NCBI RefSeq assembly: GCF_050589625.1 | Contig: NZ_JBNGOP010000012.1 | Location: 62,001 to 126,000 of the forward strand | From: Pelagihabitans sp947500445 | GTDB taxonomy: Bacteria; Bacteroidota; Bacteroidia; Flavobacteriales; Flavobacteriaceae | Length of the DNA: 64,000 bases | Direction of reading: 5' to 3' | In this document: one piece after another, positions 7,436 to 15,738 of the stretch | Position numbering within the stretch: the stretch's first letter is position 1 | How the letters are laid out: each line of letters starts with the position of its first letter | Notes under the pieces: model-generated | The model's input: only the letters and a program-made list of their open reading frames with translations | Database searches by the model: none | Told to the model about the DNA's origin: nothing | Made by a program: the position numbers and the translations under genes

Positions 7436-8763
7436 TACTCAGCCTCAATTGCAATATTCATAACATCAAGCATATAGGTTTCAAAGAAACTCTTTGGTGC
7501 ATTTTTAATCTGTCCATTCTTTAACAAAGACAAATTATAATGCTTAGCTTTCATTCCATTATTATCTATGAAGTAGGTCTTAACATCGTCTTCTGAGATA
7601 TCTTTTTTTGCAATTGCCAATCTTAACCGATTTATTAGATATTCACTATGAGTTTCGATTACGTATCTTTTATTTTCTTTAGAAATTCTATTTACTAAAT
7701 AGTCCCCAAATTGTGCTTGGATTCTAGGATGTAAATGAATTTCAGGTTGAGCAATAAACAATGTAGACTTTTTTCCTAATTGTAAATCAGCCACAATTAT
7801 GGGTAGAAATTGGCTAATTCCAAATCCAACATCACTTAAAGAAGACCAAACTCCATTAGCCTTTGTTCTTATTAGAATTTCAAACCTACCTCCATCAAGT
7901 CTTTTAGATTTTATTTCGTGAAGTAAACCTAATTCTTTAAGAATAGATATTAATTCTTTATACTCAGGTGATTTTTTTGTTTCCCAAGCAATTATTTGGT
8001 CTTCATAGTTTTCTCCGAACTTTCCAACTTTTAAGTCCTTTTTAGAAGTTTCATAATATGTTCTTTCTGGATATAGTCTAAAAGAGCTTATATAGTTTAT
8101 TTTGTCATCAAATCTGTTAAACATTGCAGAAAGAGATGATACAAATGAACTTAGATAATAATACTGGTCATTTCTTAACAGTTCTTGAAGCTCATTGAAA
8201 TCGGAAAATTTAAACTCTATCTTGGTTTTTAACTTATTAAACTTTTTTGTGAGTTCTTCAGCATCTTCATTATTTTCCTTAATGGAACTTCGAACAATTT
8301 CCATTATTTTCTTAAGCATTTCAGGTGACCTAGATACTTGATTAGGGTCTTTATCTACAAAGTACTCAAACTTGAGATTGTATTTTCTTATTTTTTCAAT
8401 TTCTAAATTGAATACATCTGAATGAGCATATAACTTTTCAAGAACGGGAAGGTTTCGAATTTTATCATTACTCCAATAAGTAGTTATTTTTTCCTTTTCC
8501 CCCTCGTCATCGTGAAATTCTAGTTTTATTAATTTGGATTTATCGTGATTATGAACAATTTCTTCAAAATCACCCATCTTGATATACTTGCCATTGGGTG
8601 AAAACTGAAAAGGGAATTCTCTTGATTGAATAGCACCTAAAATGCTATAGAGTAATGAACTTTTCCCACTACTGTTTGCTCCTGTGATTAGAGTTATTTT
8701 GGAAGTGTCAAATTCTATTTTCTCGTAGCACTTGAAGTTTTCAATATTTACTTTATTTATCAT
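7435..8763 (-). CDS. RecF/OLD-like AAA ATPase (cassette 16)
   Basis: A 442-residue P-loop ATPase of the AAA_15/21 type. The Walker A motif ITGANSSGKSSLL is at about residues 26-38, a Q-loop/coiled middle follows (130-190), the ABC-like Walker B region TLFIAQPEIHLHP is at about 325-340, and the switch histidine is in ETHSEYL. The C-terminal part resembles DUF3696. Such ATPases usually pair with an effector nuclease in phage defence (Septu, PARIS and similar); here the partner is the PIN-like gene directly downstream. It fills most of the largest cassette in the array. Confidence 0.75.
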   Translation of the reverse strand: MINKVNIENFKCYEKIEFDTSKITLITGANSSGKSSLLYSILGAIQSREFPFQFSPNGKYIKMGDFEEIVHNHDKSKLIKLEFHDDEGEKEKITTYWSNDKIRNLPVLEKLYAHSDVFNLEIEKIRKYNLKFEYFVDKDPNQVSRSPEMLKKIMEIVRSSIKENNEDAEELTKKFNKLKTKIEFKFSDFNELQELLRNDQYYYLSSFVSSLSAMFNRFDDKINYISSFRLYPERTYYETSKKDLKVGKFGENYEDQIIAWETKKSPEYKELISILKELGLLHEIKSKRLDGGRFEILIRTKANGVWSSLSDVGFGISQFLPIIVADLQLGKKSTLFIAQPEIHLHPRIQAQFGDYLVNRISKENKRYVIETHSEYLINRLRLAIAKKDISEDDVKTYFIDNNGMKAKHYNLSLLKNGQIKNAPKSFFETYMLDVMNIAIEAE

Positions 8764-8782
8764 TTTATAATTTTTCTATAAT

Positions 8783-8842
8783 TTGCTACAACGGTTAATG
8801 TAAAATGCGTTTTAATGCATTTTACATATTGTTGTGGTGTCG
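8783..8842 (-). repeat. Short attC-like site of cassette 15
   Basis: Only 60 bp, with the simple hairpin TGTAAAATGC/GCATTTTACA and an 8-base loop. R'' CACCACAAC (minus) complements the start GTTGTGGTG of the cassette 14/15 unit at 9886-9895; the other end is TTAACCG|TTGTAGC. It has the size of the classical 59-base elements of integrons. Confidence 0.8.
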
Positions 8843-8844
8843 TT

Positions 8845-9300
8845 TTAGTATTTTAAGTTGTCAAGTTCATGTTTGAAAAATGTTTCAAAATCTCCCTTAA
8901 TAGTCAATCTGTGCTGCTTGATTAAATCAAAAATTAAGTCTTTAATTGTTAATACTCTTGAATCGACTTTTGGTTTTTCATTTAACTGAAACAAAGAATA
9001 TAAACTCAATTTATTTCTCTCACTAACTGGCATAGGAAGCTGATTTTTTATTGCTTTATAAATTTTAAGTCTATTCGTTTGGTTAAATTTTTTGTCCAAA
9101 AAAGACTCACTGAATAATTCGTTTTCAAATAGATTTTGCATTTTTAGTGAATTTAAGATTCTGGATTTTAAAAATACGTATGCAATATCATTACGTAAAA
9201 TAACATTATTATGGATAAGCTCTAATTTTTTGTTATCTAAAGGAAAACTAAAACTGTGTTTTTTTTCTAGTTCTTCGGTGTTTTCTGGATAAGTTCTCAT
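8845..9300 (-). CDS. Unknown 151-residue protein (cassette 15)
   Basis: Soluble, lysine- and phenylalanine-rich, starts MRTYPENTEELEK. No motif recognised. The stop is two bases from the R'' box of the short attC-like site, so the gene fills its unit completely. It probably shares one mobile unit with the gene upstream, because the site between them is degenerate. Confidence 0.6.
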   Translation of the reverse strand: MRTYPENTEELEKKHSFSFPLDNKKLELIHNNVILRNDIAYVFLKSRILNSLKMQNLFENELFSESFLDKKFNQTNRLKIYKAIKNQLPMPVSERNKLSLYSLFQLNEKPKVDSRVLTIKDLIFDLIKQHRLTIKGDFETFFKHELDNLKY

Positions 9301-9359
9301 CTATTATAATCTTCTTAGCATTTTATTTTAAATGCACTATACACTTGGTTGTGGTGTCG
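9301..9359 (-). repeat. Degenerate short attC-like site between cassettes 14 and 15
   Basis: R'' CGACACCACAAC (minus) is intact and complements the start box at 9886-9895, and a GCATTT/AAATGC stem remains, but the expected G|TT end before the next gene is absent (reads AAGATTATAATAG). It is the only internal site in the array that lacks its R' end. Confidence 0.55.
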
Positions 9360-9362
9360 TTT

Positions 9363-9875
9363 TTATTCAGTTATTTTAAATTTTCTCCCAATTAATTCAC
9401 ACTTCTTGGTAACATTCCAAAAAGCAAAACCTGACTTTCCAGATGGGATCTTCCAATAAATTATTTTTCCGTTTCTTTTTCTTAATCCGAAATCCGAAAT
9501 CAAACCTTCTGTTTTGATATTAGCAACTTTACCAGTTGGTGTATTGATAATAGAAATACTTTTATATCCATTATGCCATTCAAATTCAGAATAATAAATG
9601 ATTTCACTCGAGTTAGAGTCAATTCGGACAAACTTTTTAGTTGTGTTAATTACAAATTCCGATTCCGAAATTTTCAAGACTAATACAGGAATCTCATTTC
9701 CATCTAAACTTAATCGTTTTTTAAGTTCAATTTGCAATTTCGCATTTAAAAGTTCAAACAAAGTAAAGATCTCATTTCCGTTAAAATCCGTTTTTGATTT
9801 ATTGAAATATTTAAAGAACCAAAATTCAATTCGGTCTTTTACTTGTTCAGCAGATTTTTCAATTAAGTTTTCCAT
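9363..9875 (-). CDS. Unknown 170-residue protein (cassette 14)
   Basis: Start taken at the ATG at 9875 (MENLIEKSAEQVK), which lies just inside the cassette start box; an in-frame start at 9884 is possible. The protein is soluble, with an amphipathic N-terminal helix followed by many beta strands (for example KISESEFVINTTKKFVRID). No motif recognised and no function proposed. Confidence 0.6.
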   Translation of the reverse strand: MENLIEKSAEQVKDRIEFWFFKYFNKSKTDFNGNEIFTLFELLNAKLQIELKKRLSLDGNEIPVLVLKISESEFVINTTKKFVRIDSNSSEIIYYSEFEWHNGYKSISIINTPTGKVANIKTEGLISDFGLRKRNGKIIYWKIPSGKSGFAFWNVTKKCELIGRKFKITE

Positions 9876-9885
9876 TTTTTGCAAT

Positions 9886-10091
9886 GCACCACAACGGTTC
9901 GGCTATGGCAAGTTGGGCAGGCAAGGAAACTTTTCGTTTCCGTCTGGTCTACGAGCCAGAGCTTTTTGTTTTGTAATTATTTTTCTTTTTTAAATTGCCA
10001 AATCCAAAAGATTTGGCGGACTTGATAAATAAGCCCAAGCCATTAAATTTACCACTTTATGCCCTATTTGTTATAGCCATTGTTACCATAC
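9886..10091 (-). repeat. attC-like site of cassette 13
   Basis: R'' GTATGGTAAC (minus) complements the cassette 13 start GTTACCATAC at 10654-10663. About 206 bp, with the GGAAACTTTTCGTTTCC inner hairpin; the other end is GAACCG|TTGTGGTGC. Confidence 0.8.
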
Positions 10092-10095
10092 GTTA

Positions 10096-10644
10096 TTAAT
10101 CGAATTCTGCTTTATCCATTCTGTTCCCCCAACCTCCTTTTTCTGAATATTTACTAATTCTAAATTTTTCAATTTCTGGTACTCCATTGAGGTTTTCTTG
10201 AGCAAAATGGTAAATTCTCAATACAGAATCCAAAGTTTTTTTGCTGTACTTTCCAGTTGCGCCATATAAATTTGAAGTCCCAATATCAATTGTCAAATCA
10301 ATCAACAATAATAGGTCGTCTTCGATTCCGAAATAGTATGTTTTTAACTCATAAAACTCTTTTTCTGTTAATGAGTCATAATCTGAAGGCTTGTTGTCGG
10401 GGTGTTTGTCCATTACATTATTTGGGTCTAAATCGGATATTTTTTTATCCCATTCTCCTAAATCTTCACTTGACGTGAATTCCCAAAGCACTTCCGTCAA
10501 TCTATCCAGCCATAGATTTTCAAGTTTATTCTCTATAATAAATTGCTCCAAACACTTTATAGCAAAAGCCATACGCCCTGTGATAGAAATCCTTTTAAAC
10601 TGACCTTCTATACTATTGTCCTTTTGTTTAAATATGTTTAGCAT
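10096..10644 (-). CDS. Unknown 182-residue protein (cassette 13)
   Basis: Soluble acidic protein. It begins MLNIFKQKDNSIEG, has a helical first half (FAIKCLEQFIIENKLENLWLD) and an acidic middle (KHPDNKPSDYDSLTEKEF). The style resembles immunity or SMI1/SUKH-like proteins but no diagnostic motif is present, so no function is given. It is the single gene of its cassette, and its stop is four bases from the R'' box. Confidence 0.6.
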   Translation of the reverse strand: MLNIFKQKDNSIEGQFKRISITGRMAFAIKCLEQFIIENKLENLWLDRLTEVLWEFTSSEDLGEWDKKISDLDPNNVMDKHPDNKPSDYDSLTEKEFYELKTYYFGIEDDLLLLIDLTIDIGTSNLYGATGKYSKKTLDSVLRIYHFAQENLNGVPEIEKFRISKYSEKGGWGNRMDKAEFD

Positions 10645-10653
10645 TTCACTAAT

Positions 10654-10856
10654 GTATGGTAACGGTTCGGCTAAGCGTAGTGCGGAGGCAAGGAAACTTT
10701 TCGTTTCCGCCTGCGCATGAAGCTAAAGCTTTTGGTTTCGCTTTTTCTTTTTTTTGTCCAAAGCTAAATCCATAAGATTTAGCGACTTCATAAATATACA
10801 CAGACCATTCGATTTAGCCCTAAAGCCTGCATTGCGTTTAGGCATTGTTACCCAAC
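10654..10856 (-). repeat. attC-like site of cassette 12
   Basis: R'' GTTGGGTAAC (minus) complements the start GTTACCCAAC at 11436-11445. Minus arms: AACAATGCCTAAACGCAATGC and GCACTACGCTTAGCCGAACC. Bases between the paired R and L boxes do not match, leaving an unpaired spacer as in true attC. The open frame reading through it (10723-10908) is palindrome sequence, not a gene. Confidence 0.85.
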
Positions 10857-10943
10857 GTTTTTTTCGTCCGAGTTGGCTTTTCGGCATTTTTGGTAAGTCC
10901 ATCAACACAACAGTTGCGTTTGAGTGAAGTCCATCTGCGTAAA

Positions 10944-11432
10944 CTAGTTACGACTAGTTTTCAACCAAAACATATTCAATTTGTGACGTAATCCACCCAA
11001 TTCCCAATTCACATCAAACTTTTTACTTTCCTCTCTGTAGGGAGGAGTAGCAACTTTACAATGTAACATAGGTTCATTTTCCTTTATGGATGAATAGAAC
11101 TCTTTTTCAAGTGAAGTTTTTAAATAATATCTTATCTCTATTATAGTTTTCTCTTTTTGAGATTTATAAATATGTAAATTGATATCATATAGATTTTCAT
11201 AAATTAATTGTAATTCTTTAGTAACTTCATTCAAAGATTTTGGTTCTTTTTTTTCGTTAACCTTTTTCCTTAAGTGAGGTATTTGAGGGTAATTAACTCC
11301 AATATTTTCTTTTATTTCAGATGTAATATATTGGCAATTTCTCGAAATTTTATTCCAACAAATATCGCTTGCCATATCAATTAGAGAGGAAGTTGATTGT
11401 GAAATTTTTTGTTTGAGATTACCTTTTTTCAA
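10944..11432 (-). CDS. Unknown protein with uncertain start (cassette 12)
   Basis: The frame is open back to 11507, but that part lies inside the upstream attC-like site. Within the cassette the first usable codon is TTG at 11432 (LKKGNLKQ), a few bases after the G|TT junction; the next ATG starts at MASDICWNK. The product of about 160 residues is basic and helical (TKELQLIYENLYDIN) and ends with a conserved-looking GGLRHKLNMF. Translation may start in, or next to, the recombination site. Function unknown. Confidence 0.5.
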   Translation of the reverse strand: MKKGNLKQKISQSTSSLIDMASDICWNKISRNCQYITSEIKENIGVNYPQIPHLRKKVNEKKEPKSLNEVTKELQLIYENLYDINLHIYKSQKEKTIIEIRYYLKTSLEKEFYSSIKENEPMLHCKVATPPYREESKKFDVNWELGGLRHKLNMFWLKTSRN

Positions 11433-11435
11433 AAT

Positions 11436-11635
11436 GTTGGGTAACGGTTTAGCTATGAACAGTACGGGAGCAAACTGGCGTTTACTTTCCGCCACGTAAT
11501 TAGCCAAACCTTTTTGTTTTGCTTTTTCTTTTTTTATTTAATGCCAAATCCAAAAGATTTGGCGGCGCTGGTTGAGATTCCGGGTTTATAACTTAAGCAG
11601 CCAAGCCCGTATTGTTTATAGGTTTTGTTATCTGC
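11436..11635 (-). repeat. attC-like site of cassette 11
   Basis: R'' GCAGATAAC (minus) complements the start GTTATCTGC at 12160-12168. Arms AAACCTATAAACAATACGGG and CCCGTACTGTTCATAGC (minus) pair imperfectly; about 200 bp. Confidence 0.8.
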
Positions 11636-11644
11636 TGGCTTTTT

Positions 11645-12148
11645 TCAACAGGGGGAATAATATTGCCAACGTATTAATTTTCCATTCCGTAATTGCAATC
11701 TGATTCCGTCATCATTTTTGGCATGAAAAATCACGATTCCACCCGTAAAATTATCCGTAAGCCGTTCAGCCGTTTTATCTCCAAAAATTTTAATTAAATC
11801 AGCCGAATCCGTTTCGCAATTCATAACGAATTCCCCGTAACTTAGATTTATGCTATTATCGTTTTCAAAAATCACTTCTTCAATCAAATAGTTTTGTTTG
11901 TCCGTTCCCGTAAACTTGATTTTTTTAAAGTCCAGCGTAATGAATGGAATTCCTTGTTCATCAATTGACAAGAATCCACAATCGTAATTTGGAGCATATT
12001 CTTTATTTGGACTACCCAATGTTTTGGTAATCTCTAACCTGGAAGATAAAAAGTCCAGTCCATTATACTTTATCAAATCAAAATCCACATTTTGAGCAAA
12101 TCCAGTTTGAGCAATTAAAATGATTATTAAAAGACTAAGTTGTTTCAT
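11645..12148 (-). CDS. Secreted unknown protein, 167 residues (cassette 11)
   Basis: A clear Sec signal peptide (MKQLSLLIIILIAQTGFAQ, cleavage after AQ) places it in the periplasm or outside. The mature part is beta-rich with several Asp/Asn and no known motif. The cassette start box is about 15 bases before the ATG, so the gene must use a promoter or ribosome site from the preceding unit or within a very short leader. Confidence 0.65.
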   Translation of the reverse strand: MKQLSLLIIILIAQTGFAQNVDFDLIKYNGLDFLSSRLEITKTLGSPNKEYAPNYDCGFLSIDEQGIPFITLDFKKIKFTGTDKQNYLIEEVIFENDNSINLSYGEFVMNCETDSADLIKIFGDKTAERLTDNFTGGIVIFHAKNDDGIRLQLRNGKLIRWQYYSPC

Positions 12149-12159
12149 TTTTTGAGCTT

Positions 12160-12325
12160 GCAGATAACGTTTAAGCTATAATTAGTTGCGTTTTTGAGCA
12201 CTAACTCTAGCAAGTATAAACATACGAAGAAAATCCGGTCTACGCTCGCCGAAGCTCTGCGAAGGGGAGAGGATTTTCGGGCTACGGCAAGCCTAAGCAA
12301 TTAATTATAGGTCTTGTTAGCAAAC
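12160..12325 (-). repeat. attC-like site of cassette 10
   Basis: R'' GTTTGCTAAC (minus) complements the start TTAGCAAAC at 12478-12487. The arms are of the GCAATTAATTATAGG type. The interior carries an extra palindromic tract (CGCTCGCCGAAGCTCTGCGA) shared only with the cassette 9 site. Confidence 0.8.
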
Positions 12326-12477
12326 GGTTTTTTTAATCAAGTTTGGTTAGGCAAAAGTGAAAAAATTTGAGGGCTTACTCCCTTAAGTTGGCTAAAGAAG
12401 ACATCGGACTAATTGCGTCCGAGTGAGAGGTCGGTCTGGGCGTCGATTGCGTTTGAGTGATAAGACCCCTTCACACT
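12326..12477 (-). other. Gene-less cassette 10 body, near copy of cassette 9
   Basis: About 150 bp without an open frame longer than some ten codons. Offset by 319 bp it repeats cassette 9 with few changes, including a hairpin GGGCttaCtcCC-like tract and the intra-cassette repeat ATTGCGTTTGAGTGATAAGA. Its junction base is A instead of G (A|TTAGC). No function visible. Confidence 0.7.
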
Positions 12478-12644
12478 GTTTGCTAATGGTTAAGCTATAG
12501 TTAGTTGCGGTTTAAAGCGCTAACTCTAACAAGTATAAACATACAAAGAAAATCCGGTCTGCGCTCGCCGAAGCTTTGCGAAGGGGAGAGGATTTTCGGG
12601 CTAAGGCAAGCCTAAGCAATTAATTATAGGTCTTGTTAGCAAAC
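12478..12644 (-). repeat. attC-like site of cassette 9
   Basis: R'' GTTTGCTAAC (minus) complements the start GTTAGCAAAC at 12797-12806. It is a close tandem copy of the cassette 10 site; its R' end has changed from CG|TT to CA|TT. Confidence 0.8.
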
Positions 12645-12797
12645 GGTTTTTTTAATCGAGTTTAGTTAGGCAAAAGTGAAAAAAGTTGAGGGCTTACGCC
12701 CTTAAGTTGGCTAAAGCAGACATCGGACTAATTACGTCTGAGTGAGAGGTCGATCCGGGCGTCAATTGCGTTTGAGTGATAAGACCCCTTAATACTG
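12645..12797 (-). other. Gene-less cassette 9 body
   Basis: Roughly 150 bp with no gene. It contains the hairpin GGGCTTACGCCC and the intra-cassette repeat (ATTGCGTTTGAGTGATAAGA). Together with cassette 10 it forms a tandem duplication of one non-coding cassette. Confidence 0.7.
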
Positions 12798-13000
12798 TTT
12801 GCTAACGGTTCAGCTATGAACAGTACGGGAGTAAACTAGCGTTTGCTTTCCGCCACGCACATAGCGAAATCTTTTGGTTTTCTTTTTTCATTTGTCCCGA
12901 TAAAAAGCAAAATCCCAAAGATTTTGCGGACTTTATAAAAATACGCAAACCTTGCGACTAAGCCCAAAGCCCGTATTGTTTATAGGTTTTGTTGGCATTA
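12797..13000 (-). repeat. attC-like site of cassette 8
   Basis: R'' TAATGCCAAC (minus) complements the start GTTGGCATTA at 13535-13544. It belongs to the CCCGTACTG/CCCGTATTG arm type, with an inner hairpin around AAAATCCCAAAGATTTT. Confidence 0.8.
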
Positions 13001-13008
13001 GTTATTTT

Positions 13009-13524
13009 TTATATTCCTGAATCCCACTCTTTAGTCAAAAACCATTTTCCGTCAAATCCAGTAAAATAATATTTAGAATTCCCACCTGCTTCAATACCAT
13101 ACCAATGTAAAATCCTTTCGTTACTCGGTTGAAACTTCATTTCAAAATTATCATAGATTTGAGTCCGTTCACTAGCAGTATTAAAATAGAAGGGATTATG
13201 TTTCCATTCATTTTTGCGGATAATAATTAGTGTGTCCTTCATTGTCTCAATATCAGTTGTATGATACTTTAAAGGAAATTTAATACGATTCCTTTGAAAA
13301 ACAGAGTCAGTCATAAATGAATAAAAGAAGCTATTAAAACTCTCATTGTTATATTCCTGAGTTACTTTTTCTTCAATTTTAACTTCCGGTTGTGGGGTTT
13401 TATTTTTTTGTAATTCAGCTTTTAGACTATCTATTTTCTTTTCCAGTCGAGTAGTTTCAACATTGTTGTTATTGTTACAACTAAATAGAAAGACAAAGGT
13501 GATTAAAATGAGAATTTGTTTCAT
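13009..13524 (-). CDS. Lipoprotein of unknown function (cassette 8)
   Basis: A 171-residue protein with a lipoprotein signal (MKQILILITFVFLFSC, lipobox LFSC) followed by an Asn-rich linker and a predicted coiled coil (TTRLEKKIDSLKAELQK). The mature part has no known domain. It would be anchored to a membrane from the periplasmic side. It is alone in its cassette; the stop lies eight bases from the R'' box. Confidence 0.65.
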   Translation of the reverse strand: MKQILILITFVFLFSCNNNNNVETTRLEKKIDSLKAELQKNKTPQPEVKIEEKVTQEYNNESFNSFFYSFMTDSVFQRNRIKFPLKYHTTDIETMKDTLIIIRKNEWKHNPFYFNTASERTQIYDNFEMKFQPSNERILHWYGIEAGGNSKYYFTGFDGKWFLTKEWDSGI

Positions 13525-13534
13525 TTGCTATAAT

Positions 13535-13734
13535 TAATGCCAACGGTTGGGCTAAGCGTAGTGCGGAAGAAAGGAAACTTTTCGTTTCCGTCTGCGCACG
13601 AAGCTAAAGCTTTTGGTTTAGTTTTTATTTTTCTTGTCCAAAGCTAAATCCCAAAGATTTAGCGACTTCATAAATATACGCAGACCTTTCGATTAGCCTT
13701 AAAGCCCGCATTACGTTTAGCCATTGTTAGCTGC
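13535..13734 (-). repeat. attC-like site of cassette 7
   Basis: R'' GCAGCTAAC (minus) complements the start GTTAGCTGC at 14483-14491. It is of the GCGTAGTGCGG/CCGCATTACG arm type with the GGAAACTTTTCGTTTCC hairpin; about 200 bp. Confidence 0.8.
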
Positions 13735-13742
13735 TGTATTTT

Positions 13743-14471
13743 TTATCCAATCATAGTAATCCAATCGCCAAAATTGTCAAGTAGGAATTTAATTCCTCTT
13801 TTGAAGACTTCCTTTCGTCCCAATTCCAAGACCTCTTTTAGTAAAGGCAAACTCTTTTTCCGAACTTTTGCGAAGAATCCGCTAATTCTCTTTACAGTAG
13901 TTCGTTTTGTCATTGAAGGAATTTCTTTTTTTATTTCCTCCGCTTCTTTAATTAAGTCCGCGTTTTCCTCTTCGTTTTGTTTTAGGATATGAATAACGTT
14001 TACGAAGTAATTATGAATAATTACTTGCTTCTCCAATTCATATGGTTTTGTGTCCGCATCTTCGTCAAGAATTTCAAAATTTGCATAAAATTCCTGCTCA
14101 TATTCGTTTAAGATACTTTCCTCTGCGGATAATTCAGTTTTATTATATGCTTTGATAAGGTTAGTCCATTGTTCTAATAAAGTAACAATCGAATTTTCTT
14201 CTGTCGGCACTTTTCTTGACGCAAGTGATGCGCTGTTTGTAGGGTTAAATTCCGCCTCAAAGATTATTTTATTACTTGAATTTTGAGTAGGGTTTGATAC
14301 TGAAAATTTAAAGTCCGAATATTTTGATTTGTCCTCAATTTCTAATTCGAAAGGCTCATTTTTTGTCAATTCCAAAATATCATTGTTGACTTCGACAAAT
14401 GTCCGAATTCGTTTAAAAAGTCTTTCGACTGTTTGCAAGAGGATTAATGTATGTTTCTTTTTGTTTATCAT
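13743..14471 (-). CDS. Unknown 242-residue protein (cassette 7)
   Basis: No signal peptide. Mixed N-terminal half, acidic middle (NEYEQEFYANFEILDEDADT) and a C-terminal part with helices and an apolar end (FLLDNFGDWITMIG) that could touch a membrane. No family recognised. It is the single gene in its cassette, with the ATG close to the start box. Confidence 0.6.
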   Translation of the reverse strand: MINKKKHTLILLQTVERLFKRIRTFVEVNNDILELTKNEPFELEIEDKSKYSDFKFSVSNPTQNSSNKIIFEAEFNPTNSASLASRKVPTEENSIVTLLEQWTNLIKAYNKTELSAEESILNEYEQEFYANFEILDEDADTKPYELEKQVIIHNYFVNVIHILKQNEEENADLIKEAEEIKKEIPSMTKRTTVKRISGFFAKVRKKSLPLLKEVLELGRKEVFKRGIKFLLDNFGDWITMIG

Positions 14472-14482
14472 TTGTCAATATT

Positions 14483-14620
14483 GCAGCTAACGTCTCGGCT
14501 AAGGTTCGTTGCTGTGATTGGTCCGAAGGACAATCCAGTCGAACCTAAAGATAGCTTTTTACACGTGATTTCCGTTTAGGAAATCCGCAAGCAATGAATT
14601 TTAGCCATTGTTGTGCTTAG
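14483..14620 (-). repeat. attC-like site of cassette 6
   Basis: R'' TAAGCACAAC (minus) complements the start GTTGTGCTTA at 15036-15045. About 138 bp; the gene of cassette 6 ends inside it (stop at 14601). Confidence 0.75.
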
Positions 14621-15005
14621 GTTTTTTTACTCCGAATGAGTTTTCGTCAATCCAGATTAGATTCCAGCTAGTCCTAGATTTGGCAGGATAGCTATTTAAC
14701 TTTACTTTTTTCAATTCAGAGTCCAATGAAAAAATTCCACTAACATTTTTTGGCCGCCTTTCATTTCCACATCTTCTTGGTCCCCAATTGTGATTTATGC
14801 TATATTTTCCGTCTGATTTAAATCGTACAACAGTACCTTTTTGGCTGAAATTACAACGTTTATATATCATGATGTCAAAATCAGGATTCCTTTCAATCCG
14901 CTCAAAAGTCCAGTATCCGACCAAGTCCGATTTGCTGATTTCGTTTTCCTGTCCGAAAGAAACTAGGGCGACAAAGAAGGCTATTATGGTAATTGATTTT
15001 CGCAT
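14601..15005 (-). CDS. Secreted lipocalin-like protein (cassette 6)
   Basis: A 134-residue protein with a Sec signal peptide (MRKSITIIAFFVALVSFGQ). The mature part starts with DLVGYWTFERIE and continues with beta strands and VSGIFSLDSEL, like small lipocalin-type proteins of Bacteroidota. Its last codons (KPKHNNG and TAA) are read from the attC-like site, so the recombination site supplies the C-terminus. Confidence 0.55.
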   Translation of the reverse strand: MRKSITIIAFFVALVSFGQENEISKSDLVGYWTFERIERNPDFDIMIYKRCNFSQKGTVVRFKSDGKYSINHNWGPRRCGNERRPKNVSGIFSLDSELKKVKLNSYPAKSRTSWNLIWIDENSFGVKKPKHNNG

Positions 15006-15033
15006 TGTTCAATTGAAACAAGAATCGTTCCAA

Positions 15034-15172
15034 CTTAAGCACAACGGTTCGGCTATGATTTCGGGCTGGGAAATCTGGTAGGATTTTCGAGCTAAGAAAT
15101 CGAGCGTACTAAAAGTAGGAAATATTCTTTGGGTTCACTAGCAAAGTCTGAATTATAGGTATTGTTGGCAAA
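15034..15172 (-). repeat. attC-like site of cassette 5
   Basis: R'' TTTGCCAAC (minus) complements the start GTTGGCAAA at 15739-15747. About 139 bp; the opposite end is GAACCG|TTGTGC. Confidence 0.75.
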
Positions 15173-15239
15173 TCGTTTTATTATTCACGCCTGAGTGGCA
15201 AGTCCGCCGTGCTACTTTCATTCCCGATACTAATAATTG

Positions 15240-15725
15240 TTACTTGTGCTTAAGTGGGGGTGAAGGCGGAGGCGGAATATCCCAAATATCTTTGCTTTTG
15301 GATTTGTATTCCTCAACTACTTCTTTGGTTAACTTCCAATCATCAATTTGAATAATTCTTGCCAAAGTATCTTGTTTAGTAAAAACAATATGTATACTAG
15401 AATGAGGTGTTTCATTAGTTTAAATAAAGCGTATTGCGTGTCTTCCTCCCTCATTTAATGAGGGTTGTATATAGTATTTTACGGAATCCTTGGATTTTTC
15501 AATTTCAGATTGGAAAAGAATTAATTTTTCAGATATGCTATCCTTATCTCTTTTAATGTACCATGGAATCATATCTCTTACCTTGTTATTGGAATTTAAA
15601 TTAAATGCCAGAGTCTTTACTCTTAACACATTTGATACCAATAATTTATTATTCTTCGATTCAGTTTGAGCTGATAGAGAAAGACTTAAAAAGACAAATA
15701 AAATGGGAATAAAATATTTCGTCAT
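15240..15725 (-). pseudogene. Secreted unknown protein with in-frame TAA (cassette 5)
   Basis: An ATG at 15725 opens a protein with a Sec signal (MTKYFIPILFVFLSLSLSAQ). The frame is stopped by TAA at 15420-15422, but the same frame continues open for 59 more codons (TNETPHSSIHIVFTKQ ... PPPPSPPLKHK) to a TAA at 15240. The continuation has normal amino acid use and ends close to the attC-like site, so I read it as one gene of about 160 residues with a nonsense mutation. A truncated 101-residue product remains possible. Confidence 0.6.
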
Positions 15726-15738
15726 TATAGTTGTAATG

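Noticed and set aside
10723..10908. 61-codon frame with a Lys-rich end
   Set aside because: It lies entirely inside the attC-like palindrome of cassette 12; its protein sequence is just the translated hairpin.
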